A DNA stretch of 37,738 bases from Thiobacillus denitrificans (GTDB lineage: Bacteria > Pseudomonadota > Gammaproteobacteria > Burkholderiales > Thiobacillaceae): positions 1 through 37,738 of the forward strand of contig DILD01000056.1 in NCBI GenBank assembly GCA_002424845.1, in the 5' to 3' direction. Positions 8,434 through 17,923 of the stretch are shown here, piece after piece (within the stretch, counting starts at the first letter, position 1; each line of letters starts with the position of its first letter). Below the pieces are notes generated by a model. The model searched no databases, had not been told where the DNA came from, and saw nothing but the letters and a program-made list of their open reading frames with translations. The position numbers were made by a program, and so were the translations under genes.

Positions 8434-10323
8434 TCAGCCGCAGTTCGGGGGCGCCGGCAGGTCTTGCAGCAGCCTGCTCAGCAACGCGCGCAACTGCTCG
8501 GCATGTACCGGTTTGTAAAGGGTCGGATAACCCGTTTCGCGCAGCAGCTGGATGGTTTCCGTGCGTGTGTCGCCCGTAATCAGGATGACGGGGATACGCC
8601 GGCCCCAGCGCCTGTGCATTTCTTCCGCGACCATAAGTCCGCTTTCGCCGTTGAGCAGCTGATAATCGACCAGCGCGATATCCGGCGCGGGATCCGGCTC
8701 GTTGGCAAGCTGGTGCAGATTCTGGATCAGTCGCACCTCCAGGCCCCATTGCCGTAGCAGATTGCCCAGCGCGCCAAGAATGTCGGGATCATCGTCCACG
8801 ACGAGCACGCGTCCAGCCAGGCGGCCATTGCAAGGTTCAAGCGGCTCGCCGGCCTGGGCTGCGCCCTTTGCCGCAAGCGGCACGTCCAGCGAGAACACCG
8901 TTCCCTGTCCAAAGTTGGAATGTAATTGCAGGGGATGGTCCAGCAGGCGTGCCAGGCGGCGGACGATGGCCAGTCCAAGGCCGAGGCCATGGCGCGTCTG
9001 GGCGTTCTGGGTGTCCGCCTGGTAGAACTCTTCGAAAATGCGTGACTGATGTTCCAGCGGGATCCCGCTTCCGGTATCCCATATCTGCAGACGCAGCTGC
9101 CCCTGACAGGGCCGGGCCGAGATCAGAATGCCGCCGCGCGTGGTGTGGCACATTGCATTGGACAGCAGGTTGCGCAGGATTCGCTCCAGCAGAAGCCCGT
9201 CGCTCTCAATCCAGACATCGGGCGCGCGCACTCTCAGCGACAAGCCTTTCATGTCGGCCTCGGCAGCGAATTCGTCCGCCAGATGAAGCAGCAGCTTGCG
9301 GATGCGAACCGGTGCGAGATAAGGCTGGACCACCCCGGCGTCAAGCTTGGTCACGTCCAGGATGACGTTGAATAAGCCCACCGTACTGTTTATCGAGCGC
9401 TCGATCTTGTTCAGGACATCTTTGGCCGCATCGCCGTGCATCTGGGATTTGAGGCTTTCCACATAGAGGCTGATGGCGTGCATGGGTTGGCGCAGATCGT
9501 GGCTGGCCGCTGCAAGAAAGCGGGATTTGGCCAGACTGGCCTGTTCGGCTTCTATTTTTTTATGCTCCAGCTTGGTGGTGACCAGACGCACCCTGGCTTC
9601 CATGTCCTGCCTGTAGGAGCGAAGCGATTCACTCATCTGGTTGACCATCATCTGCAACTCGCGCAATTCCGGCGAATGGGCCGTGACGTCCACCTGAGAG
9701 CCAAAACCACCCGAGCTGATGCGTTTGACTGCCGCAATGATGTCCAGCAGCGGCTGCACGCCGGACAGCGCAAGCTTGTCGATCAGCAGGATGGCCAGGA
9801 TGAGCCCGAGTAGCGTGATGCCCAGACTGGCCAGCAGCAATTGCCGCACGAGCGACTGCTTCTGATGCAGGTCGATACTGACAACGACCCAGGCAAGCGG
9901 GCCGGCTTCCGACTGCCCGCCATCAATGAAGGGATCGGCCTCGGTCGGCTGGTTGAGTGCCACGGGTGCGGTAAACCAGATGCGGGTTTCATCCTGCCAT
10001 TGCCCGAGGCCGAGCGATGAGGGCAGCGTGTCGACAGGCTCGCCGCGGGCCAGCCTGGTTTGATTCGGCCACACCACGAGGGTGCTTTTCGTACCGGCCT
10101 CCCCCAGTGCCTGGTCCAGCAGGCTCTCCAGGGCCGCCGTGTTGCCGCTCAATACGCCATATTCCGCAGCAGCGGCCAGATGACGCGCCATGGCCGTGCC
10201 CTGCTGCGTCATGGTGGTTTCCAGGTCATTCAGTCGGGAGTTGACATGAAAGGCGGTCAGCACGGCTGCCACCAGCAGGGTCGGCAGCAGCCCCAGCATG
10301 AAGGCGCGTGTACGAATTTTCAT
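8434..10323 (-). CDS. membrane hybrid histidine kinase with C-terminal receiver
   Basis: A 629-residue inner-membrane sensor kinase. Membrane helices lie at about 9-26 and 161-181 and flank a 135-residue periplasmic sensor region. A HAMP-like segment follows (about 185-240). The phosphoacceptor is His275 in SHDLRQP. N-box asparagines (N385, N389), the G1 box at D416 (DTGSG) and the G2 box GLGLGLAIV show an intact ATPase domain. The receiver (about 504-625) has the acidic triad D510-D512, phosphoacceptor D553 and Lys604. There is no output domain, so phosphate probably passes to a separate regulator. The nearby NarL-type regulator at 14017-14661 is the obvious candidate, but this is inference. 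The ATG overlaps the upstream stop by 4 bases (ATGA). Confidence 0.92.
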   Translation of the reverse strand: MKIRTRAFMLGLLPTLLVAAVLTAFHVNSRLNDLETTMTQQGTAMARHLAAAAEYGVLSGNTAALESLLDQALGEAGTKSTLVVWPNQTRLARGEPVDTLPSSLGLGQWQDETRIWFTAPVALNQPTEADPFIDGGQSEAGPLAWVVVSIDLHQKQSLVRQLLLASLGITLLGLILAILLIDKLALSGVQPLLDIIAAVKRISSGGFGSQVDVTAHSPELRELQMMVNQMSESLRSYRQDMEARVRLVTTKLEHKKIEAEQASLAKSRFLAAASHDLRQPMHAISLYVESLKSQMHGDAAKDVLNKIERSINSTVGLFNVILDVTKLDAGVVQPYLAPVRIRKLLLHLADEFAAEADMKGLSLRVRAPDVWIESDGLLLERILRNLLSNAMCHTTRGGILISARPCQGQLRLQIWDTGSGIPLEHQSRIFEEFYQADTQNAQTRHGLGLGLAIVRRLARLLDHPLQLHSNFGQGTVFSLDVPLAAKGAAQAGEPLEPCNGRLAGRVLVVDDDPDILGALGNLLRQWGLEVRLIQNLHQLANEPDPAPDIALVDYQLLNGESGLMVAEEMHRRWGRRIPVILITGDTRTETIQLLRETGYPTLYKPVHAEQLRALLSRLLQDLPAPPNCG

Positions 10324-11273
10324 TGCATGGCCTCCAGTTGTCTGGTCAGCGTATCTTCGCTGGGCAGTTCAATCTCGAGTGAGCTTGCGACGGTGCGGTT
10401 GATCGCAACCGTGAAGCGCTCGGGATAACGTGGTGCGCCCAGATTGAACTTGCCTCTTGCCCAGCTTTCCCGCATCCAGGCTGCGCTCTCCGCACCCAGC
10501 TGTTCGGGGGTGGAATACAGGGCCAGAAGCGCCCCGCTTCGCGCGAGCGGGGCTGAATAGGCCAGAACCGGTTTCTTGAGCCGATAGGTGTGGAGGAAGA
10601 AATTGTGCAGCATGCTGCGCTGCGCCACCATCGGGTCGGGCAGCAGCATAAAGGCCTGGCTGTCCTGCGCGAGATCGGTCAGGGCTGCGTACAAATCCGA
10701 ACCCTGGTTAATCAGGGCGCTGTTGACCTGAATGCCGCTGCTTTTCGCCGCGCTTTGCAAAGACCTCAGCAGCGACCGGCTGTCTGGGCCGAGGGCTACC
10801 CCGACTTTCTTCACCCCGGGCAATGCCAGGCCGAGCAGTTGCAGCTGGCGTGTCAGCGGCTGATCCAGATACAGGGCGGTGACCTGGTCCTGTCCGGACG
10901 CCAGCTGTTCATAGCTCAGCTGGGGAACCAGCAGCGACAACACCGGACGCGCGCGTCCGGCCAGCGCGGCTTCCAGCGCCCGGGTGCCGATGGCCACGGT
11001 GAGGTCTGCGCCGTTGGGCGGGGCCTGTCCGGGGACCGAAACGGTGACCTTCCAGCCTTCGCGTTTCAGGGCCTGCGACAGGCTGTCGGCGGTTTCCTGA
11101 TAGATGCCCGTAGGGGCCGCCACCAGCACGCTGATGCTGGGGGCGGCGTACGCCTGCCCGGCACAGAGCACGCCGGCAAACAGGCCGGCAAAAACATGCC
11201 GGGCCCGTTGACCGAGCCGGTTGAGGAGGAATTTGCCCTGGTGCAATCGGGCAAGTGACGGGAAGGGAAACAC
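10320..11273 (-). CDS. periplasmic ABC-type substrate-binding-like protein
   Basis: A 317-residue exported protein resembling the uncharacterised ABC-type binding proteins of COG2984. A long signal peptide ends at AYA/APS near residue 43. The mature part has two alpha/beta lobes, with ISVLVAAPTGIYQETADSLSQAL at its start and LPGVKKVGVALGPDSRSLLRSL mid-protein. No permease or ATPase gene is adjacent. Instead it sits between a TonB-dependent receptor (4 bases upstream) and a hybrid kinase (4-base overlap downstream). A role in presenting a ligand to the kinase's periplasmic domain is more plausible than transport, but this is inferred from context only. The GTG start at 11273 lacks a clear ribosome binding site; translation may be coupled to the receptor gene. 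Confidence 0.75.
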   Translation of the reverse strand: MFPFPSLARLHQGKFLLNRLGQRARHVFAGLFAGVLCAGQAYAAPSISVLVAAPTGIYQETADSLSQALKREGWKVTVSVPGQAPPNGADLTVAIGTRALEAALAGRARPVLSLLVPQLSYEQLASGQDQVTALYLDQPLTRQLQLLGLALPGVKKVGVALGPDSRSLLRSLQSAAKSSGIQVNSALINQGSDLYAALTDLAQDSQAFMLLPDPMVAQRSMLHNFFLHTYRLKKPVLAYSAPLARSGALLALYSTPEQLGAESAAWMRESWARGKFNLGAPRYPERFTVAINRTVASSLEIELPSEDTLTRQLEAMQ

Positions 11274-11277
11274 GCGG

Positions 11278-13206
11278 CTACTTGAACGTGTATTTCAGGC
11301 TGAGAAAACCGCGCCGGTCAAATGACTGGCGGTCATAAAAACGAAAGCTCTCGACCTCTTCGCCCAGCAGTCCCTGGACAACCAGCGCTGCCGCAAGCGT
11401 GCCGCCGGAATATCTCCAGGACCTGGCCAGGCGCAAATCGAGCCGGTTGTAGCGACTATCGGAACTGGCCTGGAGCCAGCGCATTGTGCTGATGCGGTAA
11501 TACCCCAGGCTGACATCGACGCCGGCGAACGGACGGCTTGCGAGCAGCGACAGGGTGTGGCGCGGCGCCGATCGCGGGTAATACGCGTCATTGGAGTCGG
11601 TGGAAACCCAGGATTGGGACAGCACCAGCCAGCCATTCCGGCCTGGACGTGCCATGAGCTGGTATTCCAGACCCCGCTGCGTCACCGCCTGGTTATTGAC
11701 GTATGTCCGGGCCACGCCGTCAAAGAGGTCATCCGGCACGGCGATGATTTCCAGCCCCGCCAAATCGTCGAACCTGTTGTGGAAAATACGGGCATCGAGC
11801 TTGAGCCCCCACTCGGGTTTGTTATAGAGATAGCCGAGTTCGCTGACGGTCATTTTTTCAGGATCGAGTTTTCCCGTGCCCAGAAACATCTGGTCGAACA
11901 GCTTGCCGTTGATGGTGGTCTTGATATCGCTGTCGCTGGCATAGGAACCCACTGCGGACAAACCCTGCGATATCCCCAGGCGGAAGGCGTGCCCGTCGGA
12001 TGGCAGCCAGTTCAGGGCCAGTCGGGGCGAGAGGTAGGTGCCGGCGGGGTTGTCGTGGTGCTCCAGCATGGCGGCGGCATGCACTACCCATGTCGGGGAC
12101 GGGTTCCATTCCAGCGCCCCGGACAGGCGAACGATATGGTCCTCGACACCCCGATCCCCGTTCGGCAGGGCATCCAGGTAAACCTTGTTCAAGCGGTATT
12201 CCCCGGAAAAGCGGGTGCGCAGGGCCGATGCCGAGCGGTCGAGGACGCTGAGCTGCACGCCGCTGCCTAGCGTCCTGTAGTTTCCGTCTATGGGATCAAG
12301 GGGGGCTGGCAGGGACATGGCCTCCTCGTTCCGGTGAACGGTGTGGTGCACTTGCAGCGACGATTCCCAGCCCTCCCCCAGCACGCGGTTCCACTGCACC
12401 TGGGCAAAATGGTTGCGGTATCTCAGGTGCTGGTCGTCGGACAAGCGGACCGCGACATTGGTGCCTTGCCACAACGCGTTCGAGAGTCCTGCCTGCACCA
12501 TCAGGCTGTCCCGATGAGTCGGCTGGTAATCGCCCCGAAAGCTGAGTTGCACATCGGATGCCTGGTCCTGCGCAACCCCGTGCCGTTGATCTTCCCGTCC
12601 GAGCAGGCCGAGGCGCCAGTTGCCCTGAGCGGATTCCGCGCCCACTCTCAGGTTCACTTCCCTGAACTGCTTGTCGCCCAGGGCGATCTCGCCCATGCCC
12701 CCCTGCGTCGTTGCAGCGTGCCGGGTATAGATATGGACGGTGCCGGACAGGGAATTGAGGCCGTCATTTGCCGCATTCGAGCCCCTTACGACCTCGATGC
12801 GGTCGACATCGTCCAGCGTCAGCGGAATGCCGCGCCAGTTCGTATGGCCATAGCCCGGATTGTAGACACTGCGCCCGTCGACCATGATCTGCATCCAGTG
12901 AGGGTAGGCATAGGCAAGGCCCAGGTAGGCCGCCGCGGGGATGTTGCCCCCCGACCAGCCCACCACGAAACCGGGCACCAGACGCAGCACGTCGACCAGA
13001 TGACGGAAGCCCGTCGCTTCGATCATCTCGCGGGTGATGACGGTCACCGCAGCCGGGGTGCGGTTGATCGGCTGGGACAGCCGGGATGCCGAAAGCACGA
13101 CGGGAAGTTCGGAAAAATAATCCACCTCGCTCAGCGGCTGCATCGGGTTGCCATATGCCCCAAGCGTGTGGCAGCACAACAGACAGGCAAAACATCTTGT
13201 GAGCAC
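11278..13206 (-). CDS. TonB-dependent outer-membrane receptor
   Basis: A 642-residue receptor from GTG 13206. That start gives a compact signal peptide (LTRCFACLLCCHTLGAYG), with AAGGGA about 11 bases upstream; an in-frame ATG at 13314 would add 36 residues of non-signal sequence. The plug domain occupies about 30-150 (SRLSQPINRTPAAVTVITREMI, then LRLVPGFVVGW, then IEVVRGSNAANDGLNSLSGTVHI). The rest is a beta-barrel of alternating residues ending FLSLKYTFK. No clear TonB box is seen. Ligand specificity cannot be deduced. A weak sigma70-like -35 (TTGACC, minus strand 13274-13269) lies upstream of the chosen start. The gene heads an operon with the binding protein and hybrid kinase. Confidence 0.9.
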   Translation of the reverse strand: MLTRCFACLLCCHTLGAYGNPMQPLSEVDYFSELPVVLSASRLSQPINRTPAAVTVITREMIEATGFRHLVDVLRLVPGFVVGWSGGNIPAAAYLGLAYAYPHWMQIMVDGRSVYNPGYGHTNWRGIPLTLDDVDRIEVVRGSNAANDGLNSLSGTVHIYTRHAATTQGGMGEIALGDKQFREVNLRVGAESAQGNWRLGLLGREDQRHGVAQDQASDVQLSFRGDYQPTHRDSLMVQAGLSNALWQGTNVAVRLSDDQHLRYRNHFAQVQWNRVLGEGWESSLQVHHTVHRNEEAMSLPAPLDPIDGNYRTLGSGVQLSVLDRSASALRTRFSGEYRLNKVYLDALPNGDRGVEDHIVRLSGALEWNPSPTWVVHAAAMLEHHDNPAGTYLSPRLALNWLPSDGHAFRLGISQGLSAVGSYASDSDIKTTINGKLFDQMFLGTGKLDPEKMTVSELGYLYNKPEWGLKLDARIFHNRFDDLAGLEIIAVPDDLFDGVARTYVNNQAVTQRGLEYQLMARPGRNGWLVLSQSWVSTDSNDAYYPRSAPRHTLSLLASRPFAGVDVSLGYYRISTMRWLQASSDSRYNRLDLRLARSWRYSGGTLAAALVVQGLLGEEVESFRFYDRQSFDRRGFLSLKYTFK

Positions 13207-13377
13207 TTGTTCGGTTTTCCCTTCATTCCGTACTGGATAGTATTTAAATTGCCGATGTGCCGGATATAGGTCAATTGGTTTAGTTCTTGCGCGGCGAGCA
13301 GGCTGGTGCAGCATCAGGACTAAGCCGGCTGATCGATTCTTTCATGTTGTGCATTGCTGCAAACTGGGTTTGTCGAC

Positions 13378-13390
13378 CTTGACGGTCAAG
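13378..13390. promoter_or_regulatory. perfect 13-base palindrome in a divergent intergenic region
   Basis: CTTGAC-G-GTCAAG lies between the receptor operon (-) and the rhodanese gene (+). It could be an operator for either. No further copy was noticed nearby, so the call rests on symmetry and position alone. Confidence 0.25.
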
Positions 13391-13508
13391 CTGAAAGCCC
13401 GTTATGCCTCACCCCCTCATCCCTGCCAATGGGCGCGTGCTCGCGGTCTTCCGGATTCATGCCAGTCGGTGAATCCATGGCACCCGCACATGCCGCGCGC
13501 AGGCTGAC

Positions 13509-13892
13509 ATGCGACATCTGACCGCCAACTGGGTGAGTGCCTTTCTGCAGCGTCATCCTTATGCCAAGGTGCTGGAGGTTAGCGCTGCGCATGAACGCGA
13601 AGGCGGGGTGGTTCAAGACAATCATGATGGGCTGTGGCTCATGATGGATATGGAATCCACCCCGGATTTCCTGGGTCAGGCACGACAACACCTTGCTTTT
13701 GACGACTATGTGCTGGTGATCTGCCGTTTCGGCAATCGCTCGCCCGATGCCGCGACACAACTGGAAACAGCCGGATTCAAGCATGTTTACAACGTGCTGG
13801 GGGGCTATGAGGAAATACGCGACGCGACGCGCGTGGATACGCCCCCCGGGGGTTTCCCGGACGGGAAAGCCCGCGATGATGAGCCGAGTTGA
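13509..13892 (+). CDS. rhodanese-domain sulfurtransferase
   Basis: A 127-residue single-domain rhodanese, probably cytoplasmic since no signal peptide is seen. The active-site loop is CRFGNRS (Cys about 74), close to the canonical CRSGxR loop, followed by the typical tail LETAGFKHVYNVLGGYEEI. Such proteins carry sulfur as a cysteine persulfide. No strong ribosome binding site precedes the ATG. The gene stands alone between two minus-strand operons. Sulfur-oxidisers usually place a rhodanese next to tusA and dsrE2; here it is about 5 kb away from that pair, so a shared pathway is possible but not shown. Confidence 0.85.
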   Translation: MRHLTANWVSAFLQRHPYAKVLEVSAAHEREGGVVQDNHDGLWLMMDMESTPDFLGQARQHLAFDDYVLVICRFGNRSPDAATQLETAGFKHVYNVLGGYEEIRDATRVDTPPGGFPDGKARDDEPS

Positions 13893-14016
13893 ATGCACAC
13901 CCGCTTTGCCCGTGCATGAAAGCCGTTGTGGATTCTGCGCAAGCCCGTTTCCATGGCCCGGTCGGACAGGCGGCCGGCTTGATTCGCAAAGCCATGGCAG
14001 ACCTCAACTACCCTGA

Positions 14017-14661
14017 TTAATCGAGCAGTCCCATGTCCCGCGCAAAGTTTGCCGCCTCGGTCCGGTTGGCCACGTCCAGCACCCGAAAAACAGTGGCGAC
14101 ATGGGCCTTGACCGTCCCTTCCTCGATTTGAAGTTCCTGGCAGATGGCCTTGTTGGGCTTGCCCTTGGCCAGCAGGCGCAGCACCTGCATCTGGCGTTCG
14201 GTCAGCTGGGTTTGGGCGCGTTCCCGAAGGTTTGAAGTTTCCGCGTGCGGGGCGATGGCCGCGGCATTGGAAAGAAATTGCGGGGGAATGTAGGTTCCGC
14301 CTGCAAGGACCAGCCGAATGGCGGACAGCATCACCGCGGGGGTCGAGCTTTTGGGAATGAAGCCGGACGCGCCCGCCGCCAAAACATCCTGAATCTTTCT
14401 GGGTTCCTCGGCGCCCGTCAGGATGACCAGGGGCAGACCGGGATAGGTTTCGATGAAGCGCTGAATGCCTTGCACGCCGTTCATGCCCGGCATGTTCAGG
14501 TCGAGCAGCACGATTTCGGCATCGGGATGCGCGGCGGCTTCGGCCAGCGCGGCATCAAGCGTATCGCCCTCCCATACCTCGCATTTTTCGCAATGCGCCT
14601 TGAACAGGAGCGCCATCCCGTTGCGGAACAAGGTGTGGTCATCAGCCAGGATCAACTTCAT
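14017..14661 (-). CDS. NarL/LuxR-family response regulator
   Basis: A 214-residue two-component regulator. The receiver (about 1-118) has acidic residues D7-D8, phosphoacceptor D54 (LLDLNMPG) and Lys104. The LuxR-type helix-turn-helix (about 150-210) includes LTERQMQVLRLLAKGKPNKAI and EEGTVKAHV. The ATG at 14661 is preferred because GAGGA lies about 8 bases upstream and the family begins MKLILADDH. The gene starts 10 bases after rluB ends, so it is probably co-transcribed with scpA-scpB-rluB. No kinase is adjacent. The hybrid kinase about 3.7 kb away, which lacks an output domain, is the likeliest partner. Confidence 0.9.
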   Translation of the reverse strand: MKLILADDHTLFRNGMALLFKAHCEKCEVWEGDTLDAALAEAAAHPDAEIVLLDLNMPGMNGVQGIQRFIETYPGLPLVILTGAEEPRKIQDVLAAGASGFIPKSSTPAVMLSAIRLVLAGGTYIPPQFLSNAAAIAPHAETSNLRERAQTQLTERQMQVLRLLAKGKPNKAICQELQIEEGTVKAHVATVFRVLDVANRTEAANFARDMGLLD

Positions 14662-14671
14662 CAAACTGTCC

Positions 14672-15565
14672 TCAACGAATTCGGGGCTTGCGGGTGTGCT
14701 TGTCCGGCACACCCCGTTTTTGCCGGCGGGGACCGGGGGCCATGCCGGCCCATTCCATCACATGGGCGACGAGATCGTCGTCGAGTTCCATTTTCTGGCC
14801 GCGACGCAGTTGCGGCGGCAGCACGATGGGGCCGAAGCGGATGCGGGTCAGCCGCGACACCGTGAGGCCGAAGTGCTCGAACAGACGCCGCACTTCGCGC
14901 TTGCGGCCTTCCTTGATCACCACGCGATACCATTTGTTGGCGCCCTCGCCGCCCGCGGCGAAACAGCTTTGCAGTTGCGCCGGGCCGTCGTCGAGTTCCA
15001 CCCCGGCCAGCAGTTGCGCAATCATGTCTTCGGTCAGCTCGCCCAGCACGCGCACCGCGTATTCGCGCTCGACCTCGAAGCGCGGGTGCATCAGCTGGTT
15101 GGCAAGTTCGCCCGAGGTGGTGAACACCATCAGGCCGTCGGTGTTGTAATCGAGCCGGCCGATCGAAATCCACTTGGCGCCGCGCAATTTGGGCAGGGCG
15201 TCGAACACGGTGGCACGCCCGGCCGGATCGTCACGGGTGACGATCTCGCCTTCCGATTTGTGGTAGATCAGGATGCGGGTGCGTTTTTCATCGAAACGCA
15301 GGTAGATGCGACGGCCGCTGACCTTGACGATATCGCGCGGTCCGACCTTGCTGCCGATGGTGGCGGTTTCTCCGTTGACCTGCACGCGGCCCTCGGCGAT
15401 CCATTCTTCCATTTCGCGGCGCGAGCCCAGCCCGGCTGAGGCCAGGGCTTTTTGCAGACGCTCGCTGGCCGCCTCGGGCGCCGTCGCCTGTTGCAGACGG
15501 GTTGCCGCACGGCCCATGGGGGCGGTGGGCGAGCGGCGGATGGGGGATGCGGGGCGGGTAGCCAT
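14672..15565 (-). CDS. rluB: 23S rRNA pseudouridine synthase RluB
   Basis: A 297-residue RsuA/RluB/E/F-family enzyme that isomerises uridine in 23S rRNA (U2605 in E. coli). An N-terminal S4 RNA-binding domain (about 34-82, RLQKALASAGLGSRREMEEWI) precedes the synthase domain with catalytic Asp139 in GRLDYNTDG. A basic C-terminal tail ends in KHTRKPRIR. The ATG at 15565 was chosen because it lies one base after the scpB stop, a coupled arrangement; an in-frame ATG at 15589 would overlap scpB. The scpA-scpB-rluB order is common in betaproteobacteria. Confidence 0.93.
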   Translation of the reverse strand: MATRPASPIRRSPTAPMGRAATRLQQATAPEAASERLQKALASAGLGSRREMEEWIAEGRVQVNGETATIGSKVGPRDIVKVSGRRIYLRFDEKRTRILIYHKSEGEIVTRDDPAGRATVFDALPKLRGAKWISIGRLDYNTDGLMVFTTSGELANQLMHPRFEVEREYAVRVLGELTEDMIAQLLAGVELDDGPAQLQSCFAAGGEGANKWYRVVIKEGRKREVRRLFEHFGLTVSRLTRIRFGPIVLPPQLRRGQKMELDDDLVAHVMEWAGMAPGPRRQKRGVPDKHTRKPRIR

Positions 15566-15566
15566 A

Positions 15567-16239
<673 letters not shown>

Positions 16240-16259
<20 letters not shown>

Positions 16260-17061
16260 GCAGCCTCACATAAATGGGATCGAACGGCTCGGCCTGGGTG
16301 ATGTCGAGCAGGGTTTCCTTGGCCAGCTCCAGCACCGCGAGGAAGGTGACCACCAGTTCGTGCACGGTCGAGGATTCCGGAAACAGCTCCTTGAATTCCA
16401 TGAATTCGCCGGGCGTGAGCCGTTTCAGGATGCGGCTCATGTGCTCGCGGATCGACAGTTCCTGGCGGCCGATGCGGTGATGGGTGCGGTTCTTCGCCCG
16501 TGACAGGATCGCCAGCCAGGCGGCGGCGAGCTCTTCCGGATGCAGGCTGGGCAGGCGCTTGGCCGCGGCCGGCAGGAACACGCTGACCGTGTCGAAATCG
16601 CGCCCGGCCTGCGGCAGCGCATCGAGATGCTGGCCAGCCAGCTTCATCTGCTCGTATTCCAGCAGACGGCGCACCAGCTCGGCCCGCGGATCGTCGCCCT
16701 CGCCCGCCTCTTCGGCCTGCTCGCGGCGCGGCAGCAGCATGCGCGACTTGATGTCGATCAGCATCGCCGCCATCAAGAGGTATTCCGCCGCCAGTTCCAG
16801 CCGCGTCGCGCGCGCCGCCTCGACATAGGCCATGTATTGCTTCGTCAGCGCCGCCATCGGAATGTCCAGCACGTCCAGGTTCTGGCGGCGGATCAGGTAG
16901 AGCAGCAAGTCGAGCGGGCCTTCGAAGGCGTCGAGAAAGATCTCGAGCGCGTCCGGCGGGATGTAGAGATCCTGCGGCAGTTCGGTAAGCAGTTCGCCGC
17001 GCACCTTGATGACGGGTGCAGGCGACGGGGGCGGCGTATCGAGAAGCTCGGGGGCGTTCAT
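16240..17061 (-). CDS. scpA: segregation and condensation protein A (kleisin)
   Basis: A 273-residue kleisin that bridges the Smc heads. The N-terminal helical domain begins near residue 40 with FEGPLDLLLYLIRRQNLDVLDIPMAALTKQY, followed by AAEYLLMAAMLIDIKSRMLLP, both diagnostic for ScpA. The C-terminal winged helix (about 205-262) contains FLAVLELAKETLLDITQAEPFDPIYV. A proline-rich N-terminal extension of about 30 residues precedes the core. It is the first gene of the scpA-scpB-rluB-regulator operon and is divergent from the toxin-antitoxin pair at 17170. Confidence 0.95.
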
Positions 17062-17104
17062 GACGGCATTTTACCCGAGGCCTCGCGCAAGCCGGTGAAT
17101 GACT

Positions 17105-17132
17105 TTGCCGGATCAGCCACGGCGCGCATAAT
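17105..17132 (+). promoter_or_regulatory. probable promoter of the Phd/RelE-type toxin-antitoxin pair
   Basis: TTGCCG (17105-17110) and CATAAT (17127-17132) are separated by 16 bases, close to the sigma70 pattern. AAAGGAA lies 5 bases before the antitoxin ATG at 17170. Confidence 0.4.
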
Positions 17133-17169
17133 GCACGTTATTCTGTACATATTCAGTAAAGGAATCGCC

Positions 17170-17481
17170 ATGGCCTTCTCGACCCGTGATGTCGTTCCCC
17201 TGTCACAAGCGCGCGCCCACCTTTCCGAACTCGCCGACCAGGTCAAGGCCGGCGCCGAAAAGATCGTCACCAAAAACGGCGAGAGCTATATCGCGCTGAT
17301 CGACGCGCAACGCCTCGATTACTACCACCAACTGGAACGCGAGCGCATCCATCTACTGCTGCTCGACGATGCGCGACGCGGGCTGGAAGACATCGCCGCC
17401 GGCCGCACCGAAGATGCCGACACCGCCCTCGCCCGCCTGCAACAGCGGCGCACAAAATCACCCGGCCGCAAACGTGGCTGA
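17170..17481 (+). CDS. Phd/YefM-family antitoxin
   Basis: A 103-residue antitoxin. The N-terminal fold is typical of Phd/YefM: residues about 7-50 read VVPLSQARAHLSELADQV, then IVTKNGESYIALIDAQRLDYY. These proteins bind operator DNA through that fold and the toxin through a disordered C-terminal tail; here the tail is rich in Arg, Lys and Ala. AAAGGAA precedes the ATG. The toxin gene begins 8 bases before this gene's stop, so the two are translationally coupled. The pair sits between scpA (divergent) and the tetR gene. Confidence 0.85.
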   Translation: MAFSTRDVVPLSQARAHLSELADQVKAGAEKIVTKNGESYIALIDAQRLDYYHQLERERIHLLLLDDARRGLEDIAAGRTEDADTALARLQQRRTKSPGRKRG

Positions 17482-17860
17482 ACGCCTGCATACGGTCGAA
17501 CTCGCCGCGAGCTTCCTCGCGTGCCTGGAATCCATCGAGAGTTTTCTGAGCGAAGCGGATGCTGCGCATGCATACGACGACCTGTTGACCGTGCTGCGCG
17601 CCGAAGTCATCCCCAATCTGCGCCGCTTCCCCAATATAGGCCGCCGTTACCTGGATCAGCCGCCATGCTCGGCTGAAGCGCTTGCCATGCTTGCCACCCT
17701 GCAGCCCAGCGCGGCGGATGGCCTGCGTGTGTATCTGGCGGACGATTACCTGATTCTCTATGTCGTCGATCAGGCAGGTTCGGTAGCCACGCTGTTATCG
17801 ATCCGGCACCACCGCCAGTTGTCCTTCGATTTCGGGAAAATCTGGAACGGCGATACCTGA
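17474..17860 (+). CDS. RelE/ParE-superfamily toxin
   Basis: A 128-residue toxin from GTG 17474, which overlaps the antitoxin stop by 8 bases. The C-terminal part carries the RelE/ParE pattern LRVYLADDYLILYVVDQAGSVATLLSIRHHRQLSFDF, in which the two central strands and the final RHHRQ motif are characteristic. The N-terminal half is helical. An upstream in-frame ATG at 17369 would encode a proline-rich segment in the wrong frame of the antitoxin, so it was rejected. Whether it cleaves mRNA like RelE or blocks gyrase like ParE cannot be read from the sequence. Confidence 0.8.
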   Translation: MAERLHTVELAASFLACLESIESFLSEADAAHAYDDLLTVLRAEVIPNLRRFPNIGRRYLDQPPCSAEALAMLATLQPSAADGLRVYLADDYLILYVVDQAGSVATLLSIRHHRQLSFDFGKIWNGDT

Positions 17861-17887
17861 TTGTTGACGGTCGAGCCATAGTAGCGC

Positions 17888-17916
17888 TTGCATTTAACCG
17901 GTCGGTCAACTAGCAT
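17888..17916 (+). promoter_or_regulatory. tetR promoter with embedded operator (site 1)
   Basis: TTGCAT (17888-17893) and TAGCAT (17911-17916) have an ideal 17-base spacer. The spacer contains the palindrome TTAACCGGTCGGTCAA (17894-17909), whose reverse complement fits TNGACC-N4-GGTNNA. A repressor bound here would block RNA polymerase directly. The predicted transcription start, about 7 bases after the -10, coincides with the ATG at 17924, so the mRNA may be leaderless. Confidence 0.55.
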
Positions 17917-17923
17917 CCGGCGT

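Noticed and set aside
13401..13407. GTTATGC, a possible integron R' core
   Set aside because: No complementary R'' core or paired arms lie on either side; a 7-base match occurs by chance.
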